Part shown: one piece after another, positions 21,601 through 32,403 of the stretch | Position numbering within the stretch: the stretch's first letter is position 1 | Layout of the letters: every line of letters starts with the position of its first letter | NCBI GenBank assembly: GCA_034359265.1 | Contig: CP136898.1 | Location: forward strand, 42,307,501 to 42,371,500 | DNA length: 64,000 bases | Source of the DNA: Canna indica | Taxonomy: Eukaryota > Streptophyta > Magnoliopsida > Zingiberales > Cannaceae | Direction: 5' to 3' | Made by a program: the position numbers and the translations under genes | Notes under the pieces: model-generated | Database searches by the model: none | Seen by the model: only the letters and a program-made list of their open reading frames with translations | What the model was told of the DNA's origin: nothing

Positions 21601-21835
21601 TCATAGTATGAAGACTAAGGGAATAGTTTCTTTATGTTCCCATAAGTTATAGGTTAAGGGAATAGTTCTAAAACCATGCCCATATATTGGCTACGGGAAC
21701 GATTTTTTTTTTGTGTTCCTATAATATATTGGCTAAGGGAACGGTTTCCATAACTATTGCTGTAAGTGATGTATAGGAACACTTTTTTAACCGTTCCCAA
21801 AAGTGGCGTGGCCATAGAGCTAAAATGTAGTAGTG

Positions 21836-23175
21836 TCATCTAGGGGCGTATCGGAGAACAAGGAAGATACAAGCCAAAATTTAAAAATAAATAATAACTA
21901 AAAGAAATAAACTAAGTGTAATATAAATAACTATATTCCCAAATTGTGCAATTAGGGATAATTCAATGATTGTACGTCGTATAAAAGATCATTTACTTCG
22001 TTTACACGAATATACAACCCTCGAACGGATCTAAGGTTTTGCAAAATTAAAACTTGACTCGTCGATGCGAGTCCACAGCAAACGATTTTGCGTGAGTTCA
22101 AAGTGGACGATTCCGGCATGAGTCCAAAGTGGATGATTCCGGCATGAGTCCAAAGTGGACGATTTGGTCGCGAGTCCAAAGAGGATGATTCCGGCTTAAG
22201 TCCACCGTAGACGATTTGACCGCGAGTCCACAATGGACGATTTCGTACTAACTAACATTTTAACTAATTATTCTAAATTTATCTACAAATTAATCTAACA
22301 TTAATATACCTAACAATTAATATAACAACTAATCTACAAAATTAATCAACATTAATAATCAAAATTAACACTAATATATAAATTAACCTAACAATCCACA
22401 ATAATTAATCAACAAATTAAAAAACCTAAACTAATCAACAATTAGTCTACAATTAATCTACCTTAATTAACAATTTAAAAAAAACTACACTACAATCGGC
22501 CGGCAGTGATCTAAACCTAGGGTTTCGACCACTGTCGGCCGGAGGGGGGAAGAAGAATTACCTGAATGGCGAGAAGGCACCGGCGAGTGGAGAAGTAGCG
22601 ACCGGCGGCGACGATCAAGCGGAGAAGCACGCAGAGCAGGTGTCGATAGTCAGGCGTCGGGCGACGAACCGACGAACGACGATGGAGGCGTCAGGGTTCG
22701 AGGGTTCGAGGGCAGAAAGAAAGCGGGGGAAGAAGAGGGGTCGGACGCAAACACAAATAAAAACCTTCTTCACCTACGGCTCGGCAACCATCGATAAACC
22801 GTAGCTCTTTATTTACTATATCACCGACGGCCAAAGCGGCCCTCTCTGAGCCGTCAGTGATTTATTTTTATTTTTACGCCGAATGCACGCCATCACTTTA
22901 TCACTGACGGCCTCTCTTGGCCGTTGCTAATTACTAAATAATATCACTGACCACTACAATATCCCTATCTAACCCGTGGTTGATGAGGTTTTTTATTTCG
23001 CGCGCCATGTGCGCAATTGGATATGAGCAACGGTCGGAGACGGTCGTATGAGAGCCATGGCCGATGGTGTTATATCGGCCATGGCTTGTGCGGCCATCGC
23101 AGAACCGTTAATTCTTCTGACAGCCGAGGCGATCGTCGGTGCGCCCCATGGCTAATATCCAATATTCTAGTAGTG
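21836..23175 (-). other. CACTA-2 5' leader and subterminal region
   Basis: On the minus strand this runs from the 5' terminus (23175) through GC-rich subterminal repeats (22770-23170: CACTGACGGCC, CCATGGCCGATG and similar), a GC-rich stretch (22540-22770), an AT-rich block of TTAATCTA-type repeats (22250-22500), a GTCCA-N3-TGGAC repeat array and the leader shared with CACTA-1, -3 and -4 (21940-22040). Confidence 0.72.
22066..22245. repeat. GTCCA-N3-TGGAC leader repeats (CACTA-2)
   Basis: Six or seven units of about 25 bases, best seen as GAGTCCAAAGTGGACGATTC. Each contains the near-palindrome GTCCAAAGTGGAC. Related arrays lie at the same relative position in CACTA-3 (29740-29895) and, with two units, in CACTA-4 (41604-41646). 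Confidence 0.75.
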
Positions 23176-24525
23176 TCTTATGGCTCAGACCCTTACAAAC
23201 TTAATTAATCAGGAAGTTCATCTTAATCATTTTACGCCTTTTAAACTTAGAAACTCTCTCTATTAGTCATCTCATGTTCACATATGATCTTATTCTTGTT
23301 TTTATTGCTAACAATAAAAGTTTAAATACTTTTATCTATATCTTCAAACATTATGAAACCCTCACTAGACAAAAGGTTAACTTGTCAAAATAGCTATTTC
23401 CCTAGAAACATTAGCTCACACACTAAACTTAGAATTTGTAACATGCTTGCATGAGAGTTGGCAAATTCCCTTTTAAATACCTAGGTACTACGGTCTCTCC
23501 TAAAAGACCTCCACCTCGCACTCATGATCATATCATTACCCATATGGATTCTAAACTTTCTAATTGGAAAGCCTTCCTCTTATCTCAAGCTGGAAGACTG
23601 GGCCTTATACAGTTAGTGCTTAACTCCATTCTCACTGACTCTGTAGCTATCACATGGCTAAATAGTGATCTGTGTGATAAAATTGAAAAGAAAATGATGA
23701 AGTTCCTTTAATTTGGAGCAATAATCCAAGTAGTCATGGTAAGTCCTTAGTTAAGTGGGACATTGTTACCTTACCTAAAAATTGCATAGGCTTGAGATTC
23801 AAGATATTAGAAACAAGAATATGGCTCTTCAAACAAAGAGAACTCAAAGTTATCTTATGAATGTCGACTCTTTATGGGTCAAAGTTGTTAAAGCCAAATA
23901 CCCTGCTCTTAATCACTATCACTCTGAACCTCCTAGAAAAGACTCCTGGGTGCGCTTGGAGATTATTTACTACTATTTTTTTCGAATTAAAAGCTGGTTT
24001 CACGTTTATTATTGGTTCGGACAATCAAACATTACTTTCACAAGACATATGATCCTTGATTTACCTTTGTAGGTGAAGCCTATACCTTCATTAATGTTCA
24101 TTTACTTGCTCATATTACACATGTTCATCATATGATGTAGGACCTTAAATGGTCTAATTTTATTGGCTTAACTGTTTGTGGAAATGTGCTTTGGGAGACC
24201 ATAAAAGATATCGAGCTGCCTATGCAACCTGGTGATGATTTTATTGCTTGGATTAATGAGTTAAAAGATATGATAACTTCCTCCTCTACTTATCTATTTC
24301 TGGAGTACTGTGATCACAATCCTTCTGAGAATTCTATTTGGGTTAATACCTAGAATTTGTCTACCTCTCCAAAGGTTAAAATGTATTTATGGAAAGTTTT
24401 ACATAGTCGTCTGCCTACTCGTGCTCATTTATTCCGTCTCGGTATCTCTATCATGGAATCTTGTGTTTTCTGCACTTATGCGCGCTGTTGAAACCGCTCA
24501 ACACTTGTTATTTGATTGTGTTTTC
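23176..24525 (+). pseudogene. LINE reverse transcriptase C-terminal half and zf-RVT
   Basis: Continues the LINE frame from 12463 (MAQTLTNLINQEV). About 23265-23300 reads SHLMFTYDLILVF, in place of the usual LLFADD catalytic block, so the second catalytic aspartate is lost. 23451-23711 reads VGKFPFKYLGTTVSP and LSNWKAFLLSQAGRLGLIQ. 23820-23960 reads LWVKVVKAKY. 24330-24525 has a zf-RVT block (SPKVKMYLWKVLHSRLPT, a C..C pair, then ETAQHLLFDCVF). Several frameshifts. It is cut at 24525 by the Copia element. Confidence 0.82.
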
Positions 24526-24824
24526 TGATGGACATTAAACTTGTCCTGCTCTATGGGAAACGTCTTCAAGAAATTAAGAGAGAATAAAGAATGTTAAATG
24601 CAATCCATGAATGATGAAATGAATTGATGTATGAAACGTATAGATGATGCAATGAATTAGCTAAGTGATGAAACGTATAGTACTATGCATCTATAAATAT
24701 GTAATATTTTCATGAAGAAAACAGTCCGCTTGAAAAACCATCTCCTACTTTTTTCTCCCTTTACTTTCTTCCTCCCAATCCCCTATTTATTTGTCATTGG
24801 CATGTACAACTAAGAAGCCCAACA
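24526..24824 (+). repeat. Copia 5' LTR
   Basis: Begins TGATGGACATT and ends AGCCCAACA, 299 bases. A TATA-like CTATAAATAT sits at 24691-24700. The 3' LTR ends ACCAATA, so its terminal CA has mutated to TA. Confidence 0.9.
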
Positions 24825-24826
24825 AC

Positions 24827-24838
24827 TGGTATGAGAGC
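24827..24838 (+). other. Copia primer-binding site (initiator tRNA-Met)
   Basis: TGGTATGAGAGC, two bases after the 5' LTR, matches the usual TGGTATCAGAGC complement of plant initiator tRNA-Met at 11 of 12 positions. Confidence 0.88.
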
Positions 24839-24848
24839 TCGAAGCAAC

Positions 24849-27800
24849 GATGGCATCGGCCAGTTCCTTTCAATCACAAGTGCCCAGATTAACCAAAGTC
24901 AACTATGGAATGTTGAGTATCCAAATGAAGGCGCTCTTGGGTTCTCTCAACGTATGGGACGTTGTGAAGAACGGCTATACATAATCCGGCTCCGACTCCG
25001 ACGACAAGGATGAGGAGAAGCCTAAAGAACTGAAGAAAAGAGAGAAGAAGGCGCTATTCATAATTTATTTGGGAGTCGATGAAGCCAGGTTTGAGTTGAT
25101 TGCTCCAACAAAAACATCGAAAGAAGCATGAGAGATATTGAAGAAAGCATACGATGGAGTCAATAAAGTAAAGAAGATTCACTTGCAATGCTTGCTAGCT
25201 CAATTTGAATCACTACAACAAGGTAACTCGGAGACGATCTCTGACTACTTCTCTCGAGTTATCTCTATTGTCCATCATATGAGAAGAAATGACGAGAAGG
25301 TGGAAGACGTTCGTATCGTAGAGAAAATCTTGCGTTCTCTAGACTCGAAGTTCGACTTCGTGGCCGTCGCGATTGAAGAATCTAAAGACTTGGAGGAGAT
25401 GACGGTGGAGGAACTCATGGGATCCATGCAAGCGTACGAAAAGAGAATACAAAAGAAGAAAGGAGATGAAAGAAATATGGAGCAAGCGCTGCAAACAAAA
25501 CTCTCCCTCAAGAAGCATGAAACATCCAAACGAGGCTATCAACGAGGAAGAGGCAGAGGTGGAGGTCGAAGCCGAGCCGGCCGATCTTCTAACTTCGAGC
25601 AAGCCAATAACCACTGTGATGGAGATGAATATGTTCAGAGATAGTATGGTCGTAGAAGAGGTCGAGGCCGAGGTCGCGGACGCGGTAGAAATGTAAGTTA
25701 TAACAAATCTAAAACACAATATTTTATTTGTACGAAGTTTGGTCATTAATCTTATGATTGTTGGTACAACACCAATAATGGAGGAGAAAAAGCAAATCTT
25801 GTCGACAAAGAAGAAGGTGATGAAGGGCCAGTGTTGATATTGTCATACAATGAACCAAGACCACTTCAACATGTTACAGGGTATCTCGACACTAGAGCAT
25901 CCAATCACATGTGTGGAAGAAAAGATTTATTTGCCAAACTTGAAGAAATGCAGCTGGGCAACATCACATTTGGCGATTTCTCGAAGAGGCCGATTGAAGG
26001 GAAATGTGATGTAACCTTTGAACTCCATAATGGGAAGAAACTTTGCATCTCTAATATTTATTATGTTCCTAATATTAAAAGTAATCTCCTAAGCATTGGA
26101 CAGTTATTGGAAAAAGGTTATGATGTAACAATGAAGGACTTAGCTCTCAACATTCGTGATAAGAACGACAAGCTTATCACTCATGTGAAAATGACGAACA
26201 ACGGGATGTTTTCATTAAATCTAAGTGTTAGTGAGAGCTGCTTGAAGGCAACAACTGTGGACAACTCCAGTCTTTGGCATCTTCGTTATGGGCATCTAAA
26301 CTTTGAAGTGTTGAAGCTGCTGGAGAAGAAAAGAATGGTGCTAGGATTACCAAAGATCGAAGCCCCCAGAAATTTGTGTGAAGTATGTGTCATGGGAAAG
26401 CAGCAGAGGAAGCCTTTCAAGAAGTACAAGTCAAGAAGAGCATCCACACGTCTCGAGCTAGTGCATTTCGATGTGTGCGGACCCATCAAACCCATCTCCA
26501 TTGGTGGAAATAGGTACCTTTTAACATTTACTAATAATTATAGTGGAAAAACATGGGTTTATATGCTGAAAGAGAATAGATAAGTTTTTAGCAGATTTAA
26601 AAAATTTAAAAATTTGGTTGAAAAGCAGAGTGGCTGCCAAATAAAATATTTGCGGACTGATCAAGGAGGCGAATACACATCATTGGAGTTTGATAATTTT
26701 TGCAGGGAAAATGAAATTACACACTAGCTCACGATGCCTCAAACACTGCAACAAAATGGTGTTTCGGAGAGGAAAAATAGGACGATTCTTAATATGGTTC
26801 AATGTATGCTAAAAGAAAAAAATGTTCCAAAAGAATTTTGGGGAGACGCTATGGCTTGTTCTGTTTATTTATTAAATGAGTTTCCAACAAAGCGCATTGG
26901 AGATACCACACTAGTAAAAGTTTGGAGTTTGCGTAAGCCAAAAGTCGATCACCTCATAATCTTCGGGAGCATTGCTTTTGCCAAACTGCAGGAAGAGAAG
27001 CGAACAAAGCTCGAAGATAAAAGCCAAAAGTTTATTTTCTTGGGCTATGATGAAAATTCCAGCGGGCACAAACTGTACAATCCTATAACTCGTAAGATTG
27101 TGATGTCAAGGGATGTTGAGTTCGATGTGGAGCATATGTGGGACTATAAGGACAACAACAAACTGAAGCAAATCTCTCTTGATGAAGAGTTGGAGCTGAA
27201 CAACGACACACCTGGATATATTGAAGAAGCATCGTCACCCCATCAAGTCGGAAATCAGTCCGACAGTGATGAGTCAAGCAGCCCTATTGTGAGAAAGACA
27301 AGGAGCATTCGGGATATTTAAAACTCAAGCCAAGGTGTTGACATTAATGATGGTGAGGAGTTTAATAATATATGTCTATTTGCTTGATCCACTAACATAT
27401 GAAGAAGCTTCCAAGAAAACAAAGTGGAGGAAGGCTTTGGAGGAAGAGATTCATGCTATAAAGAAGAATAGTACTTGGAAGCTCACTTCACTTCCTCAAG
27501 GACACCAAGCTATAGGTGTCAAATAGGTATTCAAGATAAAAAGAAATGCAAAAGGAGAAGTGGAGAGGCATAAAGCAAGGCTGGTCGTGAAGGGATACAA
27601 GCAAAAATATGGGATTGATTATGAAGAAGTATTTGCACCAATAGCTCGGCTTGAAACTGTGAGGTTGCTTATCTCTCTAGCAGCCCAAAAAAGATGGAAA
27701 GTATACCGGTTAGATGGACGTGAAGTCAGCGTTCCTAAATGGAAATCTAGAAGAAGAAGTGTATGTCTAACAACCACCCGGCTTCATTATCGAAGGACAA

Positions 27801-28898
27801 GAACAAATGGTGTACAAATTGAAGAAAGCCCTCTACGGACTCAAGCAAGCCCCAAGAGCATGGAATTCCAGAATTGATGCATATTTTGTTCAACAAGACT
27901 TCACAAAGTTTCCATATGAGCATTCCTTATATGCAAAGACCAATTCAAATGATCATATGTTGTTGGTGTGTTTATATGTGGATGATTTGATCTTCACGTG
28001 CAACAACAACTCCATGATACAAGAGTTTAAGCAGTCAATGGAGAATGAATTCGAGATGACATATTTGGGATTGATGAAATGCTTCTTGGGGATCGAGGTG
28101 TGACAAGACGAAGAAGAAATCTTTGCTTCACAAGAAAGATATGCCAAGGAGATCCTAAAGAAGTTCTCAATTGAAGATTGTCAGTCGATGGACACACCAG
28201 TTGAGTGTGTCACCAGATTAATGAAGAAAGGAGAAGGAAAGTCGATGAATCTAACGTATTACAAAAGCCTTGTGGGTTGTCCAAGGTATTTAACTTGCAC
28301 TCAACCTAATGTATTGTTTGGAATTGGTCTAGTAAGCAGGTATATGGAAACTCCAAAGACTTCCCACTTGACGGCGGCCAAAAGAATCCTTAGATACATC
28401 AAAGGCACGATTGATTATGGACTGTTATATTCTTCTAAAGGAAGTATGGAACTTGTTGGCTTTAGTTATAGTGATTGGGCCGGAAGCTGTGATGATCACA
28501 AAAGCACTACATGATTTGTGTTTTATTTTGGTGATGCTGCATTCACTTGGTCTTCAAAAAAGCAATCAATTATTGCTCTATCAACCTGTGAAGCGGAATA
28601 TATAGCTGCAGTCTCTTATGTGTGGCATGCCATTTGGCTGAGGAGATTGCTTCAAGAACTAAAGTTACAGCAAGAAGATGCAATCAAGATATATGTGGAC
28701 AACAAATCAGCTATTGCCCTAGCTAAGAATCTTGTCCACCATCAACGTTCAAAGCATATTGACACTCATTTTCACTTCATACGAGAATATGTCAAGGCAA
28801 AGAAAGTTGAGCTGCTGCATGTGAAGTCAAGCGATCAAGTTGCAGATATACTCACTAATGCTCTGAAAGCTGAAATTTTTCAGCACTTGAGGAAATAG
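24849..28898 (+). pseudogene. Copia gag-pol polyprotein, disrupted
   Basis: Gag from about 24849 (MASASSFQ) with ALFIIYLGVDEARFE and an LQQGNSETISDYFSR block (25138-25644), an RG-rich tail and a degenerate zinc knuckle (CTKFGH, about 25730). Protease at about 25880 reads LDTRASNHM, the DTRA replacing DSGA. GAG-pre-integrase LWHLRYGHLNFEVLK at 26274; integrase VHFDVCGPI, TDQGGEY and QQNGVSERKNRTI. Reverse transcriptase spans 27380-28100, with HKARLVVKGY, KALYGLKQAPRAW and an intact CLYVDDLIF. RNase H has SYSDWAGS, STCEAEYIA and VDNKSAIALAKN to the stop at 28898. At least six in-frame stops and a frameshift near 27740. Confidence 0.9.
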
Positions 28899-28930
28899 CT
28901 TGGCATTAAAGCTCGAGGAGAAACAAGTTT

Positions 28931-28942
28931 AAGGGGGGCAAA
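28931..28942 (+). other. Copia polypurine tract
   Basis: AAGGGGGGCAAA lies directly before the 3' LTR start at 28943, the position expected for the plus-strand primer. Confidence 0.8.
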
Positions 28943-29739
28943 TGATGGACATTAAACTTGTCCTCCTCTATGGGAAACGTCTTCAAGAAATTAAGAGAGA
29001 ATAAAGAATGTTAAATCACTACTAGAAATTGAGTCTTCAGCAACGGCTATCAGCAACGGCCGCTCAAGCCGTTGCTATTTGTAAAGGCATTCTTACGGCC
29101 GCCCAAGCCGTTGCAGATATGTTGTATCTGCAACGCTTTCTAATGGACATGCGAGCCGTTGCTGATAATTAAAATTATCAGCAACGGTTTGCTAACGGAC
29201 AAGTGACATGTTGCTGATAATTTTATATAGGTCGCAGATCGCGCCCGCCCCTTCTTCCTCTTACTGCTGCAGTCGCCTCCTCCTTTCGCCTCTCACTGCC
29301 GCTGCCGACGTCGACGCCGCTGAGCTGCCGCTGTCGACGTTGTCGTTCGTCCTCGACCGTTGATTTTAGGTATTCCTCGCCGCCCGACCTTCTCTTCCCG
29401 TTGCGGCCGGCGGAAAATTCGACCGAAACCCTATTTTTAGGGTTTCGACAGGCGGCGGATGGCCGATGGCCGCCGCCGGAGCTTGTACAGTGTCCAGACA
29501 TTGTACGTCGGCGCCGGAAATCGTAGTTTTAGATTTATTTATTTATTTTGTTAATTAATTATTTAATTAATTGTTTAATTTGTTAGATTAATTTTTAGGG
29601 TTTAGATTAATTTTTAGAGTTTATATTAATTTTTAGTTTAATTTAGTTAGATTAATATTTAATAATGGTAGGTTAATTATTTAAATTAATGAAAATGATG
29701 TAGATTAATATTAATTAATTAGTTAAAATATTGTTAATT

Positions 29740-29895
29740 AGTCCAAAGTTGTCCTCAGTGGACTCGCGTCGGAATTGTCCACTTCGGACGTGCGCCGAAA
29801 TCGTCCACTTCGGACGTGCGCCGGAATAGTTCATTTTGGACTCCCGTCGGAATCGTCTAATTTGGACTCGTGTCTGAATTGTCCAATATGGACTC
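29740..29895. repeat. GTCCA-N3-TGGAC leader repeats (CACTA-3)
   Basis: About six units of 25-27 bases in the leader, for example GTCCACTTCGGACGTGCG, in inverted orientation relative to the CACTA-2 array because this element lies on the opposite strand. Confidence 0.7.
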
Positions 29896-29899
29896 GAAC

Positions 29900-30175
29900 T
29901 TACTCGAAATATTTAGAAAATAATCATCCATCCGACGAGTTGATATGTTTCACGTACGCATCGACGAGTCGGATATGATTTAGCAAAACCTTAGATCCAT
30001 TCGGGGATTGTATGTTCGTGTAAAAGAAGTAGATGATCTTTTATACAACGTACAATTCTTGAATTGTCCCTGATTGGAAGCTGGAGATGAAGAAGATGAA
30101 GAAGATGAAGAAGAGGAAGAAGAGGAAGAAGAGGAAGAATTCGAAGACTATTATTCAGATGATGAGGAATAATTG
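29900..30175 (+). pseudogene. Residual leader and acidic tail of deleted TnpD
   Basis: The family leader (30000-30070, GTATGTTCGTGTAAAAGAAG) runs directly into GATGAAGAAGATGAAG repeats coding for an E/D-rich tail that ends YYSDDEE-stop (about 30171). The whole transposase body between leader and tail has been deleted. Confidence 0.75.
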
Positions 30176-30247
30176 TAAAGTATATATTTTATTAAATATA
30201 TCTCTACTATTTATACGATAATCTAATTATATGTCTATTCGACAGAT

Positions 30248-31577
30248 ATGTCTGGTCGTGGTTATCGTCATAGGAGAGCTTCGAAGTCTCCGATCGGTGA
30301 GACTCCGGCACTTACTCATGCTGCTGATCCTCATGCCGATGATACTGTCGAGGCTAGTACATCCAGACGCAGGCGGCCACGCGGGCCGAACAGGTGGCAG
30401 CCTCCACCAGCCACAGAGTCACGTAGATTTATTAGCGTGATTGGGGAGCGGTAATATATCATGAATTATGAATCATTACAAATTCATTATATCATAATAT
30501 AATATTAAAATTTATTTTTGTTGTGCAGGTTCGAGCAAGAAGAAGTGCCGAGGAGCATTTCTTCTACTATTCAACGATACATGCATGGGGCATGGCCTAC
30601 GTGGTCTCACGTGCCTAGCGAGCATGTCGATATGTTATGGTGCGAGTTTGAGGCACGTATTATTTTTTTTTATACATGCATGATGATTAATATTGGTACT
30701 GATATTATTATTTTGCAGGCTCGCTATACATGGGCTGAGGACCAGAGGCCCTTCATTTACGCTGTCTGGGAGGCTATTTCCCGGGCAAGGTACAACGGGC
30801 AACTGGGGCAGGCCCGGTCCCAGGCGATGGCACGAGCTGGGACTACTAACATCGTGGAGACTCGGGGATACGACCCGATTAGATTACTCCGGATATATGG
30901 GACCAGCTCGTGGGAATATGGTCGACGGATCGATGGCAGGAGGTTTCTAGGAATGCAGCTAGAAATCACATGTCGGGGGGAGCAGCGCGTCACACCGGCG
31001 GCTCTATTGCATTTGCAGTGCACGCGAACCGTATGGTAAGTATACCTTTTAATTATATATTTTATTTGTTACTATGTGTACTAATTAATGTATTATATTT
31101 TGTAAATGTAGACGACGGTGTCAGATGACGATGTCGCCAGACGATGGTGCAGCGCGAGGGCACCCCCGAGGACTTTGACGCAGCAACGTGGGTCGAGGCC
31201 GCAGGTGGCTGGGACCATGGCCGCGTATAAGGCTTTGCAGATAATGGTCATGCGCGAGCCGTGCTAGGGCCACTTGGGGCACCGACCCCCTCCGGTCGCT
31301 GGTGAGCGACCGTCCACCTCCAGATCCAGTTATGATCATAGTAGCAGAATAAGGACTCTAGAGGACACGGTCGCGCGTCAGACTGAGATGATGGAGCGCC
31401 AGAGTCAGATGATGGCGGAGATGCATGCTATGCTACGCAACATGTCAGGTCATCCCGAAGCAGGCATCTCTTCGGCATCATCTCATCCATCGTCCTCGAG
31501 TCAGTCCACGCCGGTGTACACTCAAGCACTCTAGACCCCGCCAAATGATCCAGGCCATCCTCCATCGTCATCGTGAG
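30248..31577 (+). pseudogene. CACTA-3 second gene, Transposase_24 type
   Basis: Apparent exons 30248-30450, 30529-about 30658, 30719-31035 and 31112-31577. Exon 1 encodes MSGRGYRHRRASK and ASTSRRRRPRGPNRW. Exons 2-3 encode the conserved FEQEEVPRSISSTIQRYMHG, WPTWSHVP and RYTWAEDQRPFIYAVWEAIS. The last exon gives EGTPEDFDAATWVEAAGGWDH, then a coiled-coil-like stretch RQTEMMERQSQMMAEMHAML and a serine-rich tail. Compared with CACTA-1 the THRRRQGAGDYVD part is missing, and there are frameshifts near 30880-30900 and a stop near 31230. Less decayed than the CACTA-1 copy in exons 1-3, but still disrupted. Confidence 0.78.
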
Positions 31578-31834
31578 ATTTTTTTATATTGACTTTGTTA
31601 CTGAGATATTATACTTGTTTAATTTATTTTGTTTGGATATTGATACTTCAATTTTGCATTTGAATAGTTTTTATACTATTGTGGATAATTATAAATATAA
31701 ATATAATTGTTTTGATGTATATCTTGGTGTATTTGTGATGTGTGAATGAATGTGTGTATGAGCGTATGGGTGTGTGAGTTATGTATCAGATAATGTATCA
31801 ATGTATCAATGGAAATTTGAAATTTTAATTTTTT

Positions 31835-32169
31835 TCGTTTCCAGGATCACATCATCAGCAACGGCTTTCCCACGGCCGTCCGTGGGAAAGCCGTTGCTAA
31901 AAGTTTATCGAAAGCCGTTGCTGATGACCTACAACAACGGCTTAGCAACGGTCTTTTACTAACGGCGTTGCTACGGACTCACCGGCCGTTGCTATTAATG
32001 TTTTCAGCAATGGCTCCATGTCCGTGGCAAAATCGTTGCTGATAATATTATTAGCAATGGCCCGAGCGGCCGTTGCTAAGCCGTTGCTAAATTATCAGCA
32101 ACGCGCTTTTCTGCCATGGCTCCGTTGCAACGGGTAGGGCCGTTGCTGATGCCCATTTTTCCAGTAGTG
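31835..32169. repeat. CACTA-3 3' subterminal repeats
   Basis: At least twelve GCAACGGC / GCCGTTGC motifs in both orientations up to the 3' terminus. The 5' end has a shorter matching array at 29030-29215. Confidence 0.82.
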
Positions 32170-32403
32170 AATGCAATCTATGAATGATGAAATGAATTGA
32201 TGTATGAAACATATAGATGATGCAATGAATTAGCTAGGTTATGAAATGTATAGTACTATGCATCTATAAATATGTAATATTTTCATGAAGAAAATAGTGC
32301 GGTTAAAAATCATCTCCTACTTTTTTTTCTCCCTTTACTTTCTTTCTCCCACTCCTCTATTTTTTTCTCATTGGTCTGCACAACTAAGAAGACCAATATT
32401 TTC

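Larger units (their letters stand above)
15984..21835 (-). mobile_element. CACTA-B: element carrying SF3B4 exons (Pack-CACTA)
   Basis: Termini CACTACAACATTTT (15984) and AAAATGTAGTAGTG (ending 21835), flanked by TCG (15981-15983) and TCA (21836-21838), a 3-base duplication with one mismatch. The other CACTA leaders read continuously across this point (at 41285-41300, CGCATATCATCTGGGCG). Its subterminal repeats (CCTATAGGAACGG) differ from family A. No transposase is recognisable inside. It contains minus-strand SF3B4 exons and a Harbinger-type insertion. The strand given is that of the captured exons. Confidence 0.82.
12464..23175 (-). mobile_element. CACTA-2: minus-strand element, 3' end deleted
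   Basis: Its 5' terminus is at 23175 (minus strand CACTACTAGAATATT). TCT follows at 23176-23178 and TCT precedes the left border at 12461-12463. Joining the LINE across these gives an uninterrupted ...FFYILMAQTLTNLIN..., so the left border sits at the original insertion point. However, the left side has no 3' terminal repeat; the element stops inside the acidic tail of its transposase gene. CACTA-B (15984-21835) is inserted in its 5' leader. Confidence 0.85.
29017..32169 (+). mobile_element. CACTA-3: complete-ended, transposase-deleted, 3,153 bp
   Basis: Termini CACTACTAGAAATTGAG and TTTTTCCAGTAGTG, flanked by the 3-base duplication AAT (29014-29016 and 32170-32172). The undisturbed 5' LTR of the host Copia has the joined sequence at 24597-24602. 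The subterminal regions are dense in CAGCAACGGC/GCCGTTGCTG. It has lost almost all of the large transposase gene, keeping only its acidic tail (30080-30170), but retains the second gene (30248-31577). Probably non-autonomous. Confidence 0.93.
24526..32398 (+). mobile_element. Ty1/Copia retrotransposon, full length with nested CACTA-3
   Basis: Bounded by LTRs at 24526-24824 and 28943-32398 (the latter split by CACTA-3) and by the perfect 5-base duplication TTTTC (24521-24525, 32399-32403). It has a primer-binding site, gag-pol remnant and polypurine tract in the expected order. It lies inside the zf-RVT of the LINE; LINE sequence resumes at 32404. Several stops and at least one frameshift in pol make it defective. 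Comparing the two LTRs by eye gives roughly 15-20 differences in 299 bases. Confidence 0.92.
28943..32398 (+). repeat. Copia 3' LTR, split by CACTA-3
   Basis: LTR pieces 28943-29016 and 32170-32398 join across the CACTA-3 insertion, and together match the 5' LTR at 24526-24824 end to end. Confidence 0.9.
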
